DNA of 64,000 nt. Origin: Nocardia suismassiliense. Its GTDB lineage: Bacteria; Actinomycetota; Actinomycetes; Mycobacteriales; Mycobacteriaceae. The notes under the pieces are model-generated. The model was not told the DNA's origin. It was given only the letters and a program-made list of their open reading frames with translations, and did no database searches. Where the stretch lies: assembly GCF_900269665.1 (NCBI RefSeq), contig NZ_LT985361.1, positions 3,294,801 through 3,358,800 of the forward strand, in the 5' to 3' direction. The position numbers and the translations under genes were made by a program. Positions 26,147 through 34,125 of the stretch are shown piece by piece (within the stretch, counting starts at the first letter, position 1; each line of letters starts with the position of its first letter).

Positions 26147-28573
26147 ATGCGCAGTGACTCTTACACCGAGTCTCGCGGTGCTACCGAGGACTATGTTTCG
26201 CCCTTCTCCGGGCTCTCGCCCTTCGGTGAGGCGGTGGATGAAGCGGTCGAACAGTCGACCGCGGAGTTCGACGAGTCGCCGTTCGAGAGCTACTCGTTCA
26301 CCGAATCTCCCTTCGGCGAGAGCGCCTATTCGGCGGCCGACGAGCAGTCGCAGCTGGCCACCGAGTTCCTCGAGGCCTTGCGCGACGAGGAGTTCACCGA
26401 GGCGCTGGAGCAGCTGCTCGACGAGGGCGCGGCCCGCGCGCTCGCCGACGCGCAGCAGTGGTCGATGACGCCGTCGGAGGCCGAATGCCGCGAGTCGCTG
26501 CAAGAGTGGATCGCGCCGCTGATCACCGAGTGGGAACGCACCATCGACAATTTCGCCGGCGGGCTGGAGAACGCCGATCTGCACGGGCTCGCCGAGCAGG
26601 AACTCGACGAATTGCTTGATTCCCTGGAGTCGCCCGGTGCGCTCGGGTCCGAGGTGTTCGAGAATTTCCTCGGCAAGATCGTGCGCAAGGTGAAGTCGGT
26701 CATCAAGCAGAAGGTCCGGCAGGCGATCGGGTTCGTGAAGAATCCGGTGAAGGGCGTCATCGGTATTGCCAAGAGCGGCCTGAAGACCATCAAGAGTGGC
26801 CTGCAGACAATCGGCAAGCACCTGATCGGGCCGCTGCTCGCACGATTGAAGAAGATCGGGCTTTCCCTGCTCAAAGGGGTGGTCGCCAAACTGCTGAACC
26901 CGCTGACCCGAATCCTGCCCGCCGAGATCCGCCCGCTGGTGCCGATCCTGGCCAAGCGTCTCGGCATCGGTGAGACCGCCGACGAAGCGTCGGACGAAGC
27001 CGACGAAGGCGCCGACGAATCCGGCACCGCGGCCGAAATGTCGGAGGCCTTCGATCAGCAACTCTTCGCGATGTTCAGCGCCGAAGAAGCCGGCGAAGCC
27101 GACGAGGCAGGCGCGGACGAGTTCGACGAGGTCGATGCCGAAGAGCCGGAACACAATACGGTCGCCGAGCTGGATGACGCCCGCGCCCGGCTCGCCGCAC
27201 AGTTGAGCGCCTACACCGGGTCGGAGGAGCCGATCGCCGAGATCGAGCAATTCATTCCCGCGGTGCTGGCGATCCGGCCGCTGCTCAAGCTGGGGCTGAA
27301 AGTCACCGGCGCCCGGGCCAAACTGGTCAATCTGATCGCGCAGCCGCTGGCCAAGCTGATCAAGGGCATGGTCGGCCCGGACGCCGCGCGCACCATCGGG
27401 AAGATCGCCGGGCAGGACCCGTCGGTGATGATCGCCCGCGCGGTGGTCGGCGTCGGATTCACCGCGCTCGGCCTGGAAACCGCAGGGCAAGAAGAAGATA
27501 CGATCCCCGGCGAGGCACTGGCCTCGGCCGTCGAGGCCACGGTGACCCGGGTGCTCGACGAACTGCCGGATGAGGCGTTCACCGACCCGTTGCAGGTCAG
27601 TGCCGCGGTGCAGCGCGCGTTCGCCGAGTCGGCCGCCGCCTACCTGCCGGACCGGCTGCTGCGCGCCGACCTGCCGGAACGCGAGACCTCCGAGGAGGGC
27701 GGCTTCTGGGTGATGATGCCGCGCTCGACCAAGCCACGCTACCGATTCCGCAAGTACACCAGGGTTTTCGCGATGCCGATCCCGCGGCAGGTCGCGCGGG
27801 CGGTGCGCTGGAACGACGGCGGCACGCTGGAGACGTATCTGCTCGACCGCGGCGTCGACCGCTGGCCCGTGCACGCGGAGATAGATCTCTACGAGACCCT
27901 GCCCGGCACCATGCTTGGCCACCTGACCCGAGACGAAACCCTGCCTGCCGCAGAGCATCCCGGTGCCGATGAATTCCAGCCGCTCACCGCGGAGGCCGCC
28001 GGACTGCTGCTTCGCGAGCCTGCGCTGGGCCGCCGCCGCAAGGTCGGGACCGCGCCGGGCGCCTACCGGCCTGTGCCCGGACAGCGGTACTTCCGGGTCC
28101 GGGTGGCGAAGCTGCCAGCCCGCAAGGCCCGGCGGCCGCGCAGGCTGACCACGGTCCGCTGGGATCCCGCGTCGAAGCGCCTGGGCATCGTGATCAAGCT
28201 GTCCGAGCGACGAGCTCGCGGATTGCAGGCCCGCCTGCAACGGGCCGCACCCGCCGGTCAGCGTGATCTGCCCGCCGTGCTGTCGGCGTTGCGCGAGATC
28301 TTCCTGCCCCGCCTGCAGTATCGGATCGCCCGGCGGTTGTTGAAAGCGCAGCTGGTCACCGATCCGGTCGCGGCCGCCAAGCTGGCCGGCGAACTGACCG
28401 CCGCGACCAGCACCGGCCTGGCCACCTACCTCGCGCAACGCGGCGCTCAATTCGCCGCTGCCGTAGCCGATCCGGCCGACGGGGTCACCTTGGCGGTGAC
28501 GTTCACCGGCGTCCAGGCGGAATCGGCACAACTCCCGGCCCCCGAAGTCGTCGCGACGCCCGGACTGAAGTGA
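26147..28573 (+). CDS. 808-residue SPF-motif protein with cationic amphipathic core
   Basis: I do not recognise a named family. Residues 1-60 are acidic and disordered-looking and carry four Ser-Pro-Phe motifs (18-20, 24-26, 44-46, 54-56). Residues 65-170 are helical and acidic. Residues 174-272 are strikingly Lys/Ile/Leu rich and amphipathic (KSVIKQKV, LARLKKIGLSLLKG), like a membrane-active segment. Then an acidic linker (277-350), a second helical block, and a basic beta-rich C-terminal part from about 530. No signal peptide. The ATG has GGAGG 8 bases upstream. Its stop overlaps the next gene's ATG (TGATG), so translation is coupled. Confidence 0.7.
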   Translation: MRSDSYTESRGATEDYVSPFSGLSPFGEAVDEAVEQSTAEFDESPFESYSFTESPFGESAYSAADEQSQLATEFLEALRDEEFTEALEQLLDEGAARALADAQQWSMTPSEAECRESLQEWIAPLITEWERTIDNFAGGLENADLHGLAEQELDELLDSLESPGALGSEVFENFLGKIVRKVKSVIKQKVRQAIGFVKNPVKGVIGIAKSGLKTIKSGLQTIGKHLIGPLLARLKKIGLSLLKGVVAKLLNPLTRILPAEIRPLVPILAKRLGIGETADEASDEADEGADESGTAAEMSEAFDQQLFAMFSAEEAGEADEAGADEFDEVDAEEPEHNTVAELDDARARLAAQLSAYTGSEEPIAEIEQFIPAVLAIRPLLKLGLKVTGARAKLVNLIAQPLAKLIKGMVGPDAARTIGKIAGQDPSVMIARAVVGVGFTALGLETAGQEEDTIPGEALASAVEATVTRVLDELPDEAFTDPLQVSAAVQRAFAESAAAYLPDRLLRADLPERETSEEGGFWVMMPRSTKPRYRFRKYTRVFAMPIPRQVARAVRWNDGGTLETYLLDRGVDRWPVHAEIDLYETLPGTMLGHLTRDETLPAAEHPGADEFQPLTAEAAGLLLREPALGRRRKVGTAPGAYRPVPGQRYFRVRVAKLPARKARRPRRLTTVRWDPASKRLGIVIKLSERRARGLQARLQRAAPAGQRDLPAVLSALREIFLPRLQYRIARRLLKAQLVTDPVAAAKLAGELTAATSTGLATYLAQRGAQFAAAVADPADGVTLAVTFTGVQAESAQLPAPEVVATPGLK

Positions 28574-29823
28574 TGGACGCCCGATTCGCCACCGAGACAG
28601 CCGCGCTCGCCACCGAGGCGAGGCACTGGCGGCGCGCCTGCGCGGCGCTGGGTGACCTCGAGGTGAGTGCGTCGCCGGCGTCCTGGCGCGAGCTCGAGTC
28701 CTACCTCGGGCTCAGCGTCCGGGCGAGCCTCGGCGGCCAGGCGCGCAGGCTCACCGCGCAGGCCGACCGGACGATCTTCACGATCAAAGGCGCGACGACC
28801 CAGTCCGATCTGAAAACCGCACGCGCGGAACTGCTTACGCTGCGACGCAGGTACAGCCGCGCCGAGGCGATGGTCGACTTCTACTGCGATGCGGTGAACA
28901 CCCGCACGAATCCGCGCCTCGCCGCGGTGCTGCGTGGGCTGGACGCCTTGGCCGTGCACAGCATGGATCAGGTGTTGCGGCCGTTGGGTATCGACACGCC
29001 CTCGGTGCTGACCTACCTCGACAAGGGTATGGGTGCGTCGATTCTGCGGGCCGGTGCGCGGCTCTGGGACGCCTCGCTGTCGCCCGCCGCGGCCGTCAAG
29101 ATCACGCGGCACAACTTGTGGCAGCCCACCTCGCTGGTCCATGAGACCGGCCATCAGGTTGCCCATTTGACCGGCTGGACAAAGGAATTGGCGGCCGCAC
29201 TGCACGCCGCCCTCGCCCCGCACAGCCCGATCGCCGCAGAGGCGTGGCAGAGCTGGGCGTCCGAGGTGGCGGCCGATGTGTATGCCTTCTGCCTGCTCGG
29301 CTACGCACCGGTGCCGGCCTTGGCGACCGTCGTGGACGGTCCGTCCAGCCAGGTGTTCCGAATGCCGTTCGGCGACCCGCATCCGGTGTCGGCGCTGCGC
29401 GTGCAGTTCAACGCCGCGCTGTGCCGGGCCTGGTTCGGCCAGGGGCCGTGGGACGCGCTCGCGGCACGCTGGCAGGCCAGACACCCACTCACGCAAGCCC
29501 CTTCGGATGTCGCCGCGATCATGGCGGCCAGCATGCCGCTGCTGCCCGCGATCGTCGACGTGTGCACTCGAATGCCGATGCGCGCATTCCACGGGGTGCC
29601 GCTGTCGACCCTGGCCGACCCGCGGCGCGTATCGCCGGGTGAGCTCACCCGGCTGGCCGATCGCGCGGGGGCCTCGCTGTACACCTCGACCCACCTGCAG
29701 CGGGTCGAGCCGATGCGAATCCTGGCGCTGACCGTGCTGCGCGGTCTCGAATCGTCCACCGCGCCATCGGAAATGGAGACATGGCTGCGACGGATGGGTG
29801 GCGGCGACCGCGTCGCCGCCTGA
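28573..29823 (+). CDS. Putative zinc metallopeptidase (HETGH)
   Basis: A 416-residue mostly helical protein. The zinc motif is H190-E-T-G-H194 in SLVHETGHQVAHL, and about 45 residues on lies SEVAADVYAF, whose Glu could be the third ligand, in an E-x-x-A-D pattern common in gluzincins. No signal peptide or membrane segment. I cannot place it in a MEROPS family. The start ATG overlaps the previous stop by one base, so the two products are likely made in step. A peptidase that processes an operon product is plausible. Confidence 0.65.
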   Translation: MDARFATETAALATEARHWRRACAALGDLEVSASPASWRELESYLGLSVRASLGGQARRLTAQADRTIFTIKGATTQSDLKTARAELLTLRRRYSRAEAMVDFYCDAVNTRTNPRLAAVLRGLDALAVHSMDQVLRPLGIDTPSVLTYLDKGMGASILRAGARLWDASLSPAAAVKITRHNLWQPTSLVHETGHQVAHLTGWTKELAAALHAALAPHSPIAAEAWQSWASEVAADVYAFCLLGYAPVPALATVVDGPSSQVFRMPFGDPHPVSALRVQFNAALCRAWFGQGPWDALAARWQARHPLTQAPSDVAAIMAASMPLLPAIVDVCTRMPMRAFHGVPLSTLADPRRVSPGELTRLADRAGASLYTSTHLQRVEPMRILALTVLRGLESSTAPSEMETWLRRMGGGDRVAA

Positions 29824-29844
29824 ACGCACAGATAGGAGACCGAG

Positions 29845-30381
29845 ATGGATAACGAGCCAGGCAAGGCGACGGTGGACGTGGATCAGCTGATCCAGTTGTT
29901 CACCGGTGTACTCCAGCAGTACCGGCAACCCGACAGCCCCGAGACGAACACGCTCCACGACGGCAACGACTTGACGCTGTCGATCTTCTCGGAGCTGCAG
30001 TACGCGTTGCAATCACGCAATCTCTCGTCCAAAGGGCCGGTGGCGCAGGCGCTGCCCGCGCAGGTGGATGTGCATCGCAAGATGCTGTTCTTCAAGCGGA
30101 GGCTGCCGCGGTATGCGGAGCGGGTCGTGGTCATCCACCGCGGCAACCTCGCCCCCGAGGTGCACTACGTCTACGACCAGGAGAACAGAGACGGCGGCAA
30201 CGGCGGCGATTGCGATACACCGACGACGTTCGATCTCGAGTATCCCCAGGATGCGATCGCGGTGCAGATCCAGGACTGCCATGAGCGGATCCGGCTCGTG
30301 AGCTTCGTGACGTTCGCGCCGATCGACACCGGTGGCGGTTCCCGAGTCGCCGCGAACACCGTTTCGCCGCAAGCAATTTAA
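29845..30381 (+). CDS. Unrecognised 178-residue protein of the operon
   Basis: No known domain recognised. The N-terminal 60 residues are probably helical (VDQLIQLFTGVLQQY). The middle is basic (HRKMLFFKRRLPRY) and followed by a short strand pair; a Gly-rich turn GGNGGDC precedes an acidic C-terminal part. There is no secretion signal. AGGAGACCGAG just before the ATG is a good ribosome site. It lies 21 bases after the metallopeptidase gene and 13 before the next gene, which fixes it in the operon. Confidence 0.6.
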   Translation: MDNEPGKATVDVDQLIQLFTGVLQQYRQPDSPETNTLHDGNDLTLSIFSELQYALQSRNLSSKGPVAQALPAQVDVHRKMLFFKRRLPRYAERVVVIHRGNLAPEVHYVYDQENRDGGNGGDCDTPTTFDLEYPQDAIAVQIQDCHERIRLVSFVTFAPIDTGGGSRVAANTVSPQAI

Positions 30382-30394
30382 GGAAGGCAGCGCC

Positions 30395-31711
30395 ATGTTC
30401 CGACAGTTGGCTACCAAGCTCCCCCCGCTCACCGGCTCGCTCACGCCGGCCGACGCGGTCTTCACATTCCATCCCGAGCAGTTGAGCCGATGGCTGGACG
30501 AGGTCTGGGCGCAAGGCGGAATCAGCAGCTGGCCCAAGGTCTTCAATCAGACCCAGGTACCGCTCGGCGACCCGGCCGCCGTCCGGATGACGCAGCTCCC
30601 GGACAACCTGATCAGGGAATCGTTCAAGTCCGGTGTGCACGGACCGACCACGGGGACGCCGCCGTTCACTCCGCCGCTGGGTTACAACCCGACCACCGAC
30701 CCGCAGGTGGTGCCGCTCTGGGACCACATGTTCTACGCCTACCTGGTGGAGAGCACCGGCGTCGTCGAGATCTTCGCGGAAGTGGTGCGGCGCTATGTCG
30801 TCGGTGAAACACTGCCCGCGCCCTCGGTGGAGACCATGACCTGGGTCCGGGCCACCGAAGAACTGTTCTTCCGTGATCCGCCGCTGTTCCGGGTGGGCGG
30901 GCTGACCAGTCAGCTGCGGCCGGACGCCCGGGTGAACCGGCGAAATGCCTACTGGCGCATGTTCGGACTCGACCTGCCCCATCCCGCACCCGGTGCCGAC
31001 AGTCAGGCCTGGAAGCGAGACACGGGCGCCGCGAGCAACATTCGGTTCATCGAGATCTGGAACGAACTGCTGCGTCAGATCTGGCTCGGTATCGAGAACG
31101 AGCGCAACACCTCCGGCTCGAATCCGACCGACGCCAGCTACATCGGCTACCTGTGCCAGACCCTCGCGGAGATGCTGCGGCTGCGCCGCCTCGGCGGGAT
31201 GCTGTCGCGCGAAGAGTTCAGCTACTCCTGCCTGCTGAACTGGTTCCACCTCACCGTCGACTACGAAAGCGCGGTGGTGCGCGACCTCAGCGCGAATGCG
31301 GGCATCGCGGGCGGCAATCCCGCCGACCGCCTCGCCACCGTCGGTGCCAGGGTCGGCGTCGCACCCTCTCGGCAGGCGCGTGAGCTCTTCGAACTCGCGT
31401 CCCTGGTATCACCCCTGCTGTGGGCGATCGAGCTCGGTGTGTTCGACACGCAGCCGCAAGCCGAGCTGCTCTACCGCTCCACCGGGGTGCCGGGGCCCGG
31501 ACCCGCGCAGACGATGAACCGAATTATCGATCTGTGGCAGTCGGCGACGGGAGAGCGGGTCAAGGACCTCGCCGTCACCATGCGCCGCAGCACGAACCAG
31601 GTCCGTTCCGCGCAACCGGCGAAACTGCTGCCCGCAGGCGTGCTTTCCGGCGCCACCGCACCGGCGGCCCCGGTGACGAACGGACATCGACGAGTCGCCC
31701 CTCGGCTCTGA
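30395..31711 (+). CDS. Unrecognised 438-residue helical protein of the operon
   Basis: No known family recognised. The protein is predicted from sequence to be largely helical, with Trp/Tyr-rich segments (WDHMFYAYLVE, YWRMFGLDL, IRFIEIWNELLRQIWLG) and a basic, Pro/Ala-rich C-terminal tail. No catalytic motif, signal peptide or membrane span is evident. AAGGAAGGCAG precedes the ATG. Tight spacing with both neighbours indicates joint expression. A structural or scaffold role in the putative complex is a guess. Confidence 0.6.
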   Translation: MFRQLATKLPPLTGSLTPADAVFTFHPEQLSRWLDEVWAQGGISSWPKVFNQTQVPLGDPAAVRMTQLPDNLIRESFKSGVHGPTTGTPPFTPPLGYNPTTDPQVVPLWDHMFYAYLVESTGVVEIFAEVVRRYVVGETLPAPSVETMTWVRATEELFFRDPPLFRVGGLTSQLRPDARVNRRNAYWRMFGLDLPHPAPGADSQAWKRDTGAASNIRFIEIWNELLRQIWLGIENERNTSGSNPTDASYIGYLCQTLAEMLRLRRLGGMLSREEFSYSCLLNWFHLTVDYESAVVRDLSANAGIAGGNPADRLATVGARVGVAPSRQARELFELASLVSPLLWAIELGVFDTQPQAELLYRSTGVPGPGPAQTMNRIIDLWQSATGERVKDLAVTMRRSTNQVRSAQPAKLLPAGVLSGATAPAAPVTNGHRRVAPRL

Positions 31712-31763
31712 GCCGTTGGGACGCCGAGTCGTTCGCCACCGCGCGATTACGAGGGAGCCTGAT

Positions 31764-34106
31764 ATGAGTACCGTTGCCGAATCGTCGATCTTCGCCTCGC
31801 CCGAGTCGACGCCTGATCCCGGCGGGTGGCCCACTCGCGAAGATGTGTTCGCCGAGGATGTGGGTGACCCGGAGGCCGGCGAGAGCTTCACCTACGGAGC
31901 CACTTACGGCCAGGAGGACGGGGATCTCGAAGCCGAGAATGAGGTGGCCTACTTCGAGGATGCTGCTGACCGAGCGGCTGACAACGAGGATGCGGGCTAC
32001 GAGTCTGCCGGGTACGAAGCGGCTGACTCCGAGGATGCTGAGCCGGAAGCTGCGGACTCCGAGTACGGCGGGTACGAAGCCAGCGGTTACGAGACCACTG
32101 ATCCCGAATCCGCCGGCTACGAGTACGCCGGGTACGAAGCCTCGGGCTACGAGGACGCTGAGCCCGAAGCCGCGAGCTACGGGTACGCCGGGTATGAGGC
32201 GGCCGACTATGAGAACGCTGAACCCGCAGCCTCGGGCTACGAGAACGCCGACTACGAAGCCTCGGGCGACGAGTCTGCCGCATATGGAGCCGCGGGCTAC
32301 GAGTCTGCCGGATACGAAGCCGCTGACTCCGAGGATGCCGACTATGAAGTCGGCGGCTATGAGGAGGCCGACTACGAGGACGCGGACTACGAGGACGCGG
32401 ACTACGAGAACGCGGACTACGAGAATGCCGACTACGCGGAAGCCGATTACGAGAACGCCGACTACGAGGACCCCCCACCGACCCCGGTGACGCCCGGCCG
32501 GTTGATCGTCAAACGTCATCCGCTGCTCCGCACCCACGCGGGCACCCCACCGGACCTGCTCGTCGAGTGGAACGGCATGGTCGAACCCTCGGTCGTCGAT
32601 GTCGTCGTCCACCTGCACGGCTACGCCGGACAGGGTGCGGCCATGAACATCGTGAAGCACAAGAAGCCCATCAGCGGACTGGATTTCACCGATCCGGCCA
32701 AGCCGTCGGTCGTCGGGCGCACCATCCCGACGCTGCTGATCCTGCCGCGCGGCCACCACCAGCCGAAGGGCAATCCGGCGCGCTACACGTTCCCCGCACT
32801 CACCAAACCTGGTGCGCTGCAACGATTGATCGACGACGCCCTGGCTAGGTTCGGTGCCGCGACCGGGACCACCGTGCGCCGCAACCGATTGATCCTGACC
32901 GCGCACTCCGGCGGGGGCGCGGCACTGATGGCCATTCTCGGCCACACCGATCCCGACGAGGTGCACACCTTCGACGCGTTGTACAACGACCCGAAGGCAC
33001 TGATCACCTGGGCGCGCAAGCGTATGGCGGCGGGCACGGGTGCGTTGCGTGTGCTGTATCGCCCAGGTGAGGGCACTGCGCGGGCGAGCAAGCAGGTCGC
33101 CGCGGCGGTCCGGGGTGCCGCTTCGCCGAACTTCCGAGTAGAGCGAACACGAGTGCCGCACAACGATATTCCCCGTCGCTTCGGCTGGCAGCTGTTGGCC
33201 GACGCCTCCGCCGACTTGCGCGGGGGAGTACTGCCCGGCGAGAGCAGCGATGAGCTGTGGACTCCGCAGGAGGGCGACGGCGAGTACTGGGGCGAAACCT
33301 CTTGGGAAGCAGACGATTACCTCGGTGAGTCGCCATCGCACGAGTGCGGCTGCAGGGGCAAGGAAGGCGAGTCGTCCGAAGCGCCGTGCCCGGCGAAACC
33401 CTCGCGCCGCAGCCTCGGAAAGTGCAGGCCGGCGCAGGACGACTGCAAGCCGGAGGCCCCGTGGAGCGAGGTGCAGAAGCGGTTCCGCAAGCGTTGCAGC
33501 TTGACCACACATCGCCTCGACCCCAAATCGGCGATCGACTGCGCGTGCGCGTTCGGTGATCCCCGCGATGTGGCGATCTTCTCGATGGCGCGCGTGGTGG
33601 CCGCGGGTCCGCTCGCGGCACGGCTGTTCGCCCATTTCCTCGGCGCCAGCGGCACCGAGGTCACCATCGACGTCGCCGACATGATCAAGCGGTCGGCCGG
33701 CGTGCGCGAGAAGATCCGCAAGTCGATGGCGCGCGGCGGCTCGTCCGGCGTGACCCGGATCGAACAGAGCGAATACCGCGACAGCGAACTGCAATTCGCC
33801 TACGGCGCCATCGACTGCGTGCAGTGGCGGGTGCTGCCGCCCGTCGCGAAGGATTGGCGCAAGAAGCTAGGCACCCGGATCGAGATCTCGATGCTCGACT
33901 ACTACGAATTCCATCCCGCCAGGCCGGGCGTGAGCCAATGCGCGCACGCGGCATGCGTGGAACTCGTGGCGCGCGGACAGGCGAAGAACTTCTGGACCAG
34001 CGGAAGCGCCGTGGTAACCCTGGCCGACCTCGGGGCGCGCGCCCCCGCACCGGCACCCGCGCGGCCGAGAGAACGCCGCACCCGGGTCTACCAGAACACC
34101 TACTGA
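31764..34106 (+). CDS. Pentad-repeat / alpha-beta hydrolase fusion protein
   Basis: A 780-residue protein. Residues 72-236 are 33 gapless pentads of the form A-[DG]-Y-E-x (Tyr third in 24, Glu fourth in 29). A Pro linker leads into an alpha/beta hydrolase-like domain (245-485): oxyanion HLHGY, nucleophile Ser382 in AHSGGG, acid Asp404 and His466 in VPHND. Residues 525-605 hold about nine cysteines. The C-terminal 170 residues form a domain I cannot name, with a conserved-looking SQCAHAACVELVARG. No signal peptide. GAGGGAGCC gives the ribosome site. Confidence 0.7.
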   Translation: MSTVAESSIFASPESTPDPGGWPTREDVFAEDVGDPEAGESFTYGATYGQEDGDLEAENEVAYFEDAADRAADNEDAGYESAGYEAADSEDAEPEAADSEYGGYEASGYETTDPESAGYEYAGYEASGYEDAEPEAASYGYAGYEAADYENAEPAASGYENADYEASGDESAAYGAAGYESAGYEAADSEDADYEVGGYEEADYEDADYEDADYENADYENADYAEADYENADYEDPPPTPVTPGRLIVKRHPLLRTHAGTPPDLLVEWNGMVEPSVVDVVVHLHGYAGQGAAMNIVKHKKPISGLDFTDPAKPSVVGRTIPTLLILPRGHHQPKGNPARYTFPALTKPGALQRLIDDALARFGAATGTTVRRNRLILTAHSGGGAALMAILGHTDPDEVHTFDALYNDPKALITWARKRMAAGTGALRVLYRPGEGTARASKQVAAAVRGAASPNFRVERTRVPHNDIPRRFGWQLLADASADLRGGVLPGESSDELWTPQEGDGEYWGETSWEADDYLGESPSHECGCRGKEGESSEAPCPAKPSRRSLGKCRPAQDDCKPEAPWSEVQKRFRKRCSLTTHRLDPKSAIDCACAFGDPRDVAIFSMARVVAAGPLAARLFAHFLGASGTEVTIDVADMIKRSAGVREKIRKSMARGGSSGVTRIEQSEYRDSELQFAYGAIDCVQWRVLPPVAKDWRKKLGTRIEISMLDYYEFHPARPGVSQCAHAACVELVARGQAKNFWTSGSAVVTLADLGARAPAPAPARPRERRTRVYQNTY
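31977..32471 (+). repeat. 33 tandem acidic Tyr-centred pentapeptides
   Basis: Each 15-base unit encodes A-[DG]-Y-E-x. Position 1 is Ala in 26 of 33 units and position 4 Glu in 29. The last seven units are nearly pure ADYEN or ADYED. The phase is that of the A-[DN]-L-x-x pentapeptide-repeat family, but the central Leu/Phe is Tyr (or Ser/Pro in eight units, Asn or Asp in two), so it may be disordered instead. Confidence 0.85.
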
Positions 34107-34125
34107 CGCGATCGGAGGCGGAGTC

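Noticed and set aside
25808..28531. A 907-codon open frame on the minus strand across the SPF protein gene
   Set aside because: It is the antisense of a GC-rich coding gene, has no ribosome site or family match, and its Gln/Gly/Arg/Asp-rich reading is typical of shadow frames.
31575..33794. A 739-codon open frame on the minus strand across the pentad-repeat gene
   Set aside because: The apparent low-complexity protein is simply the antisense of the repeat tract; no start signal or domain is present.
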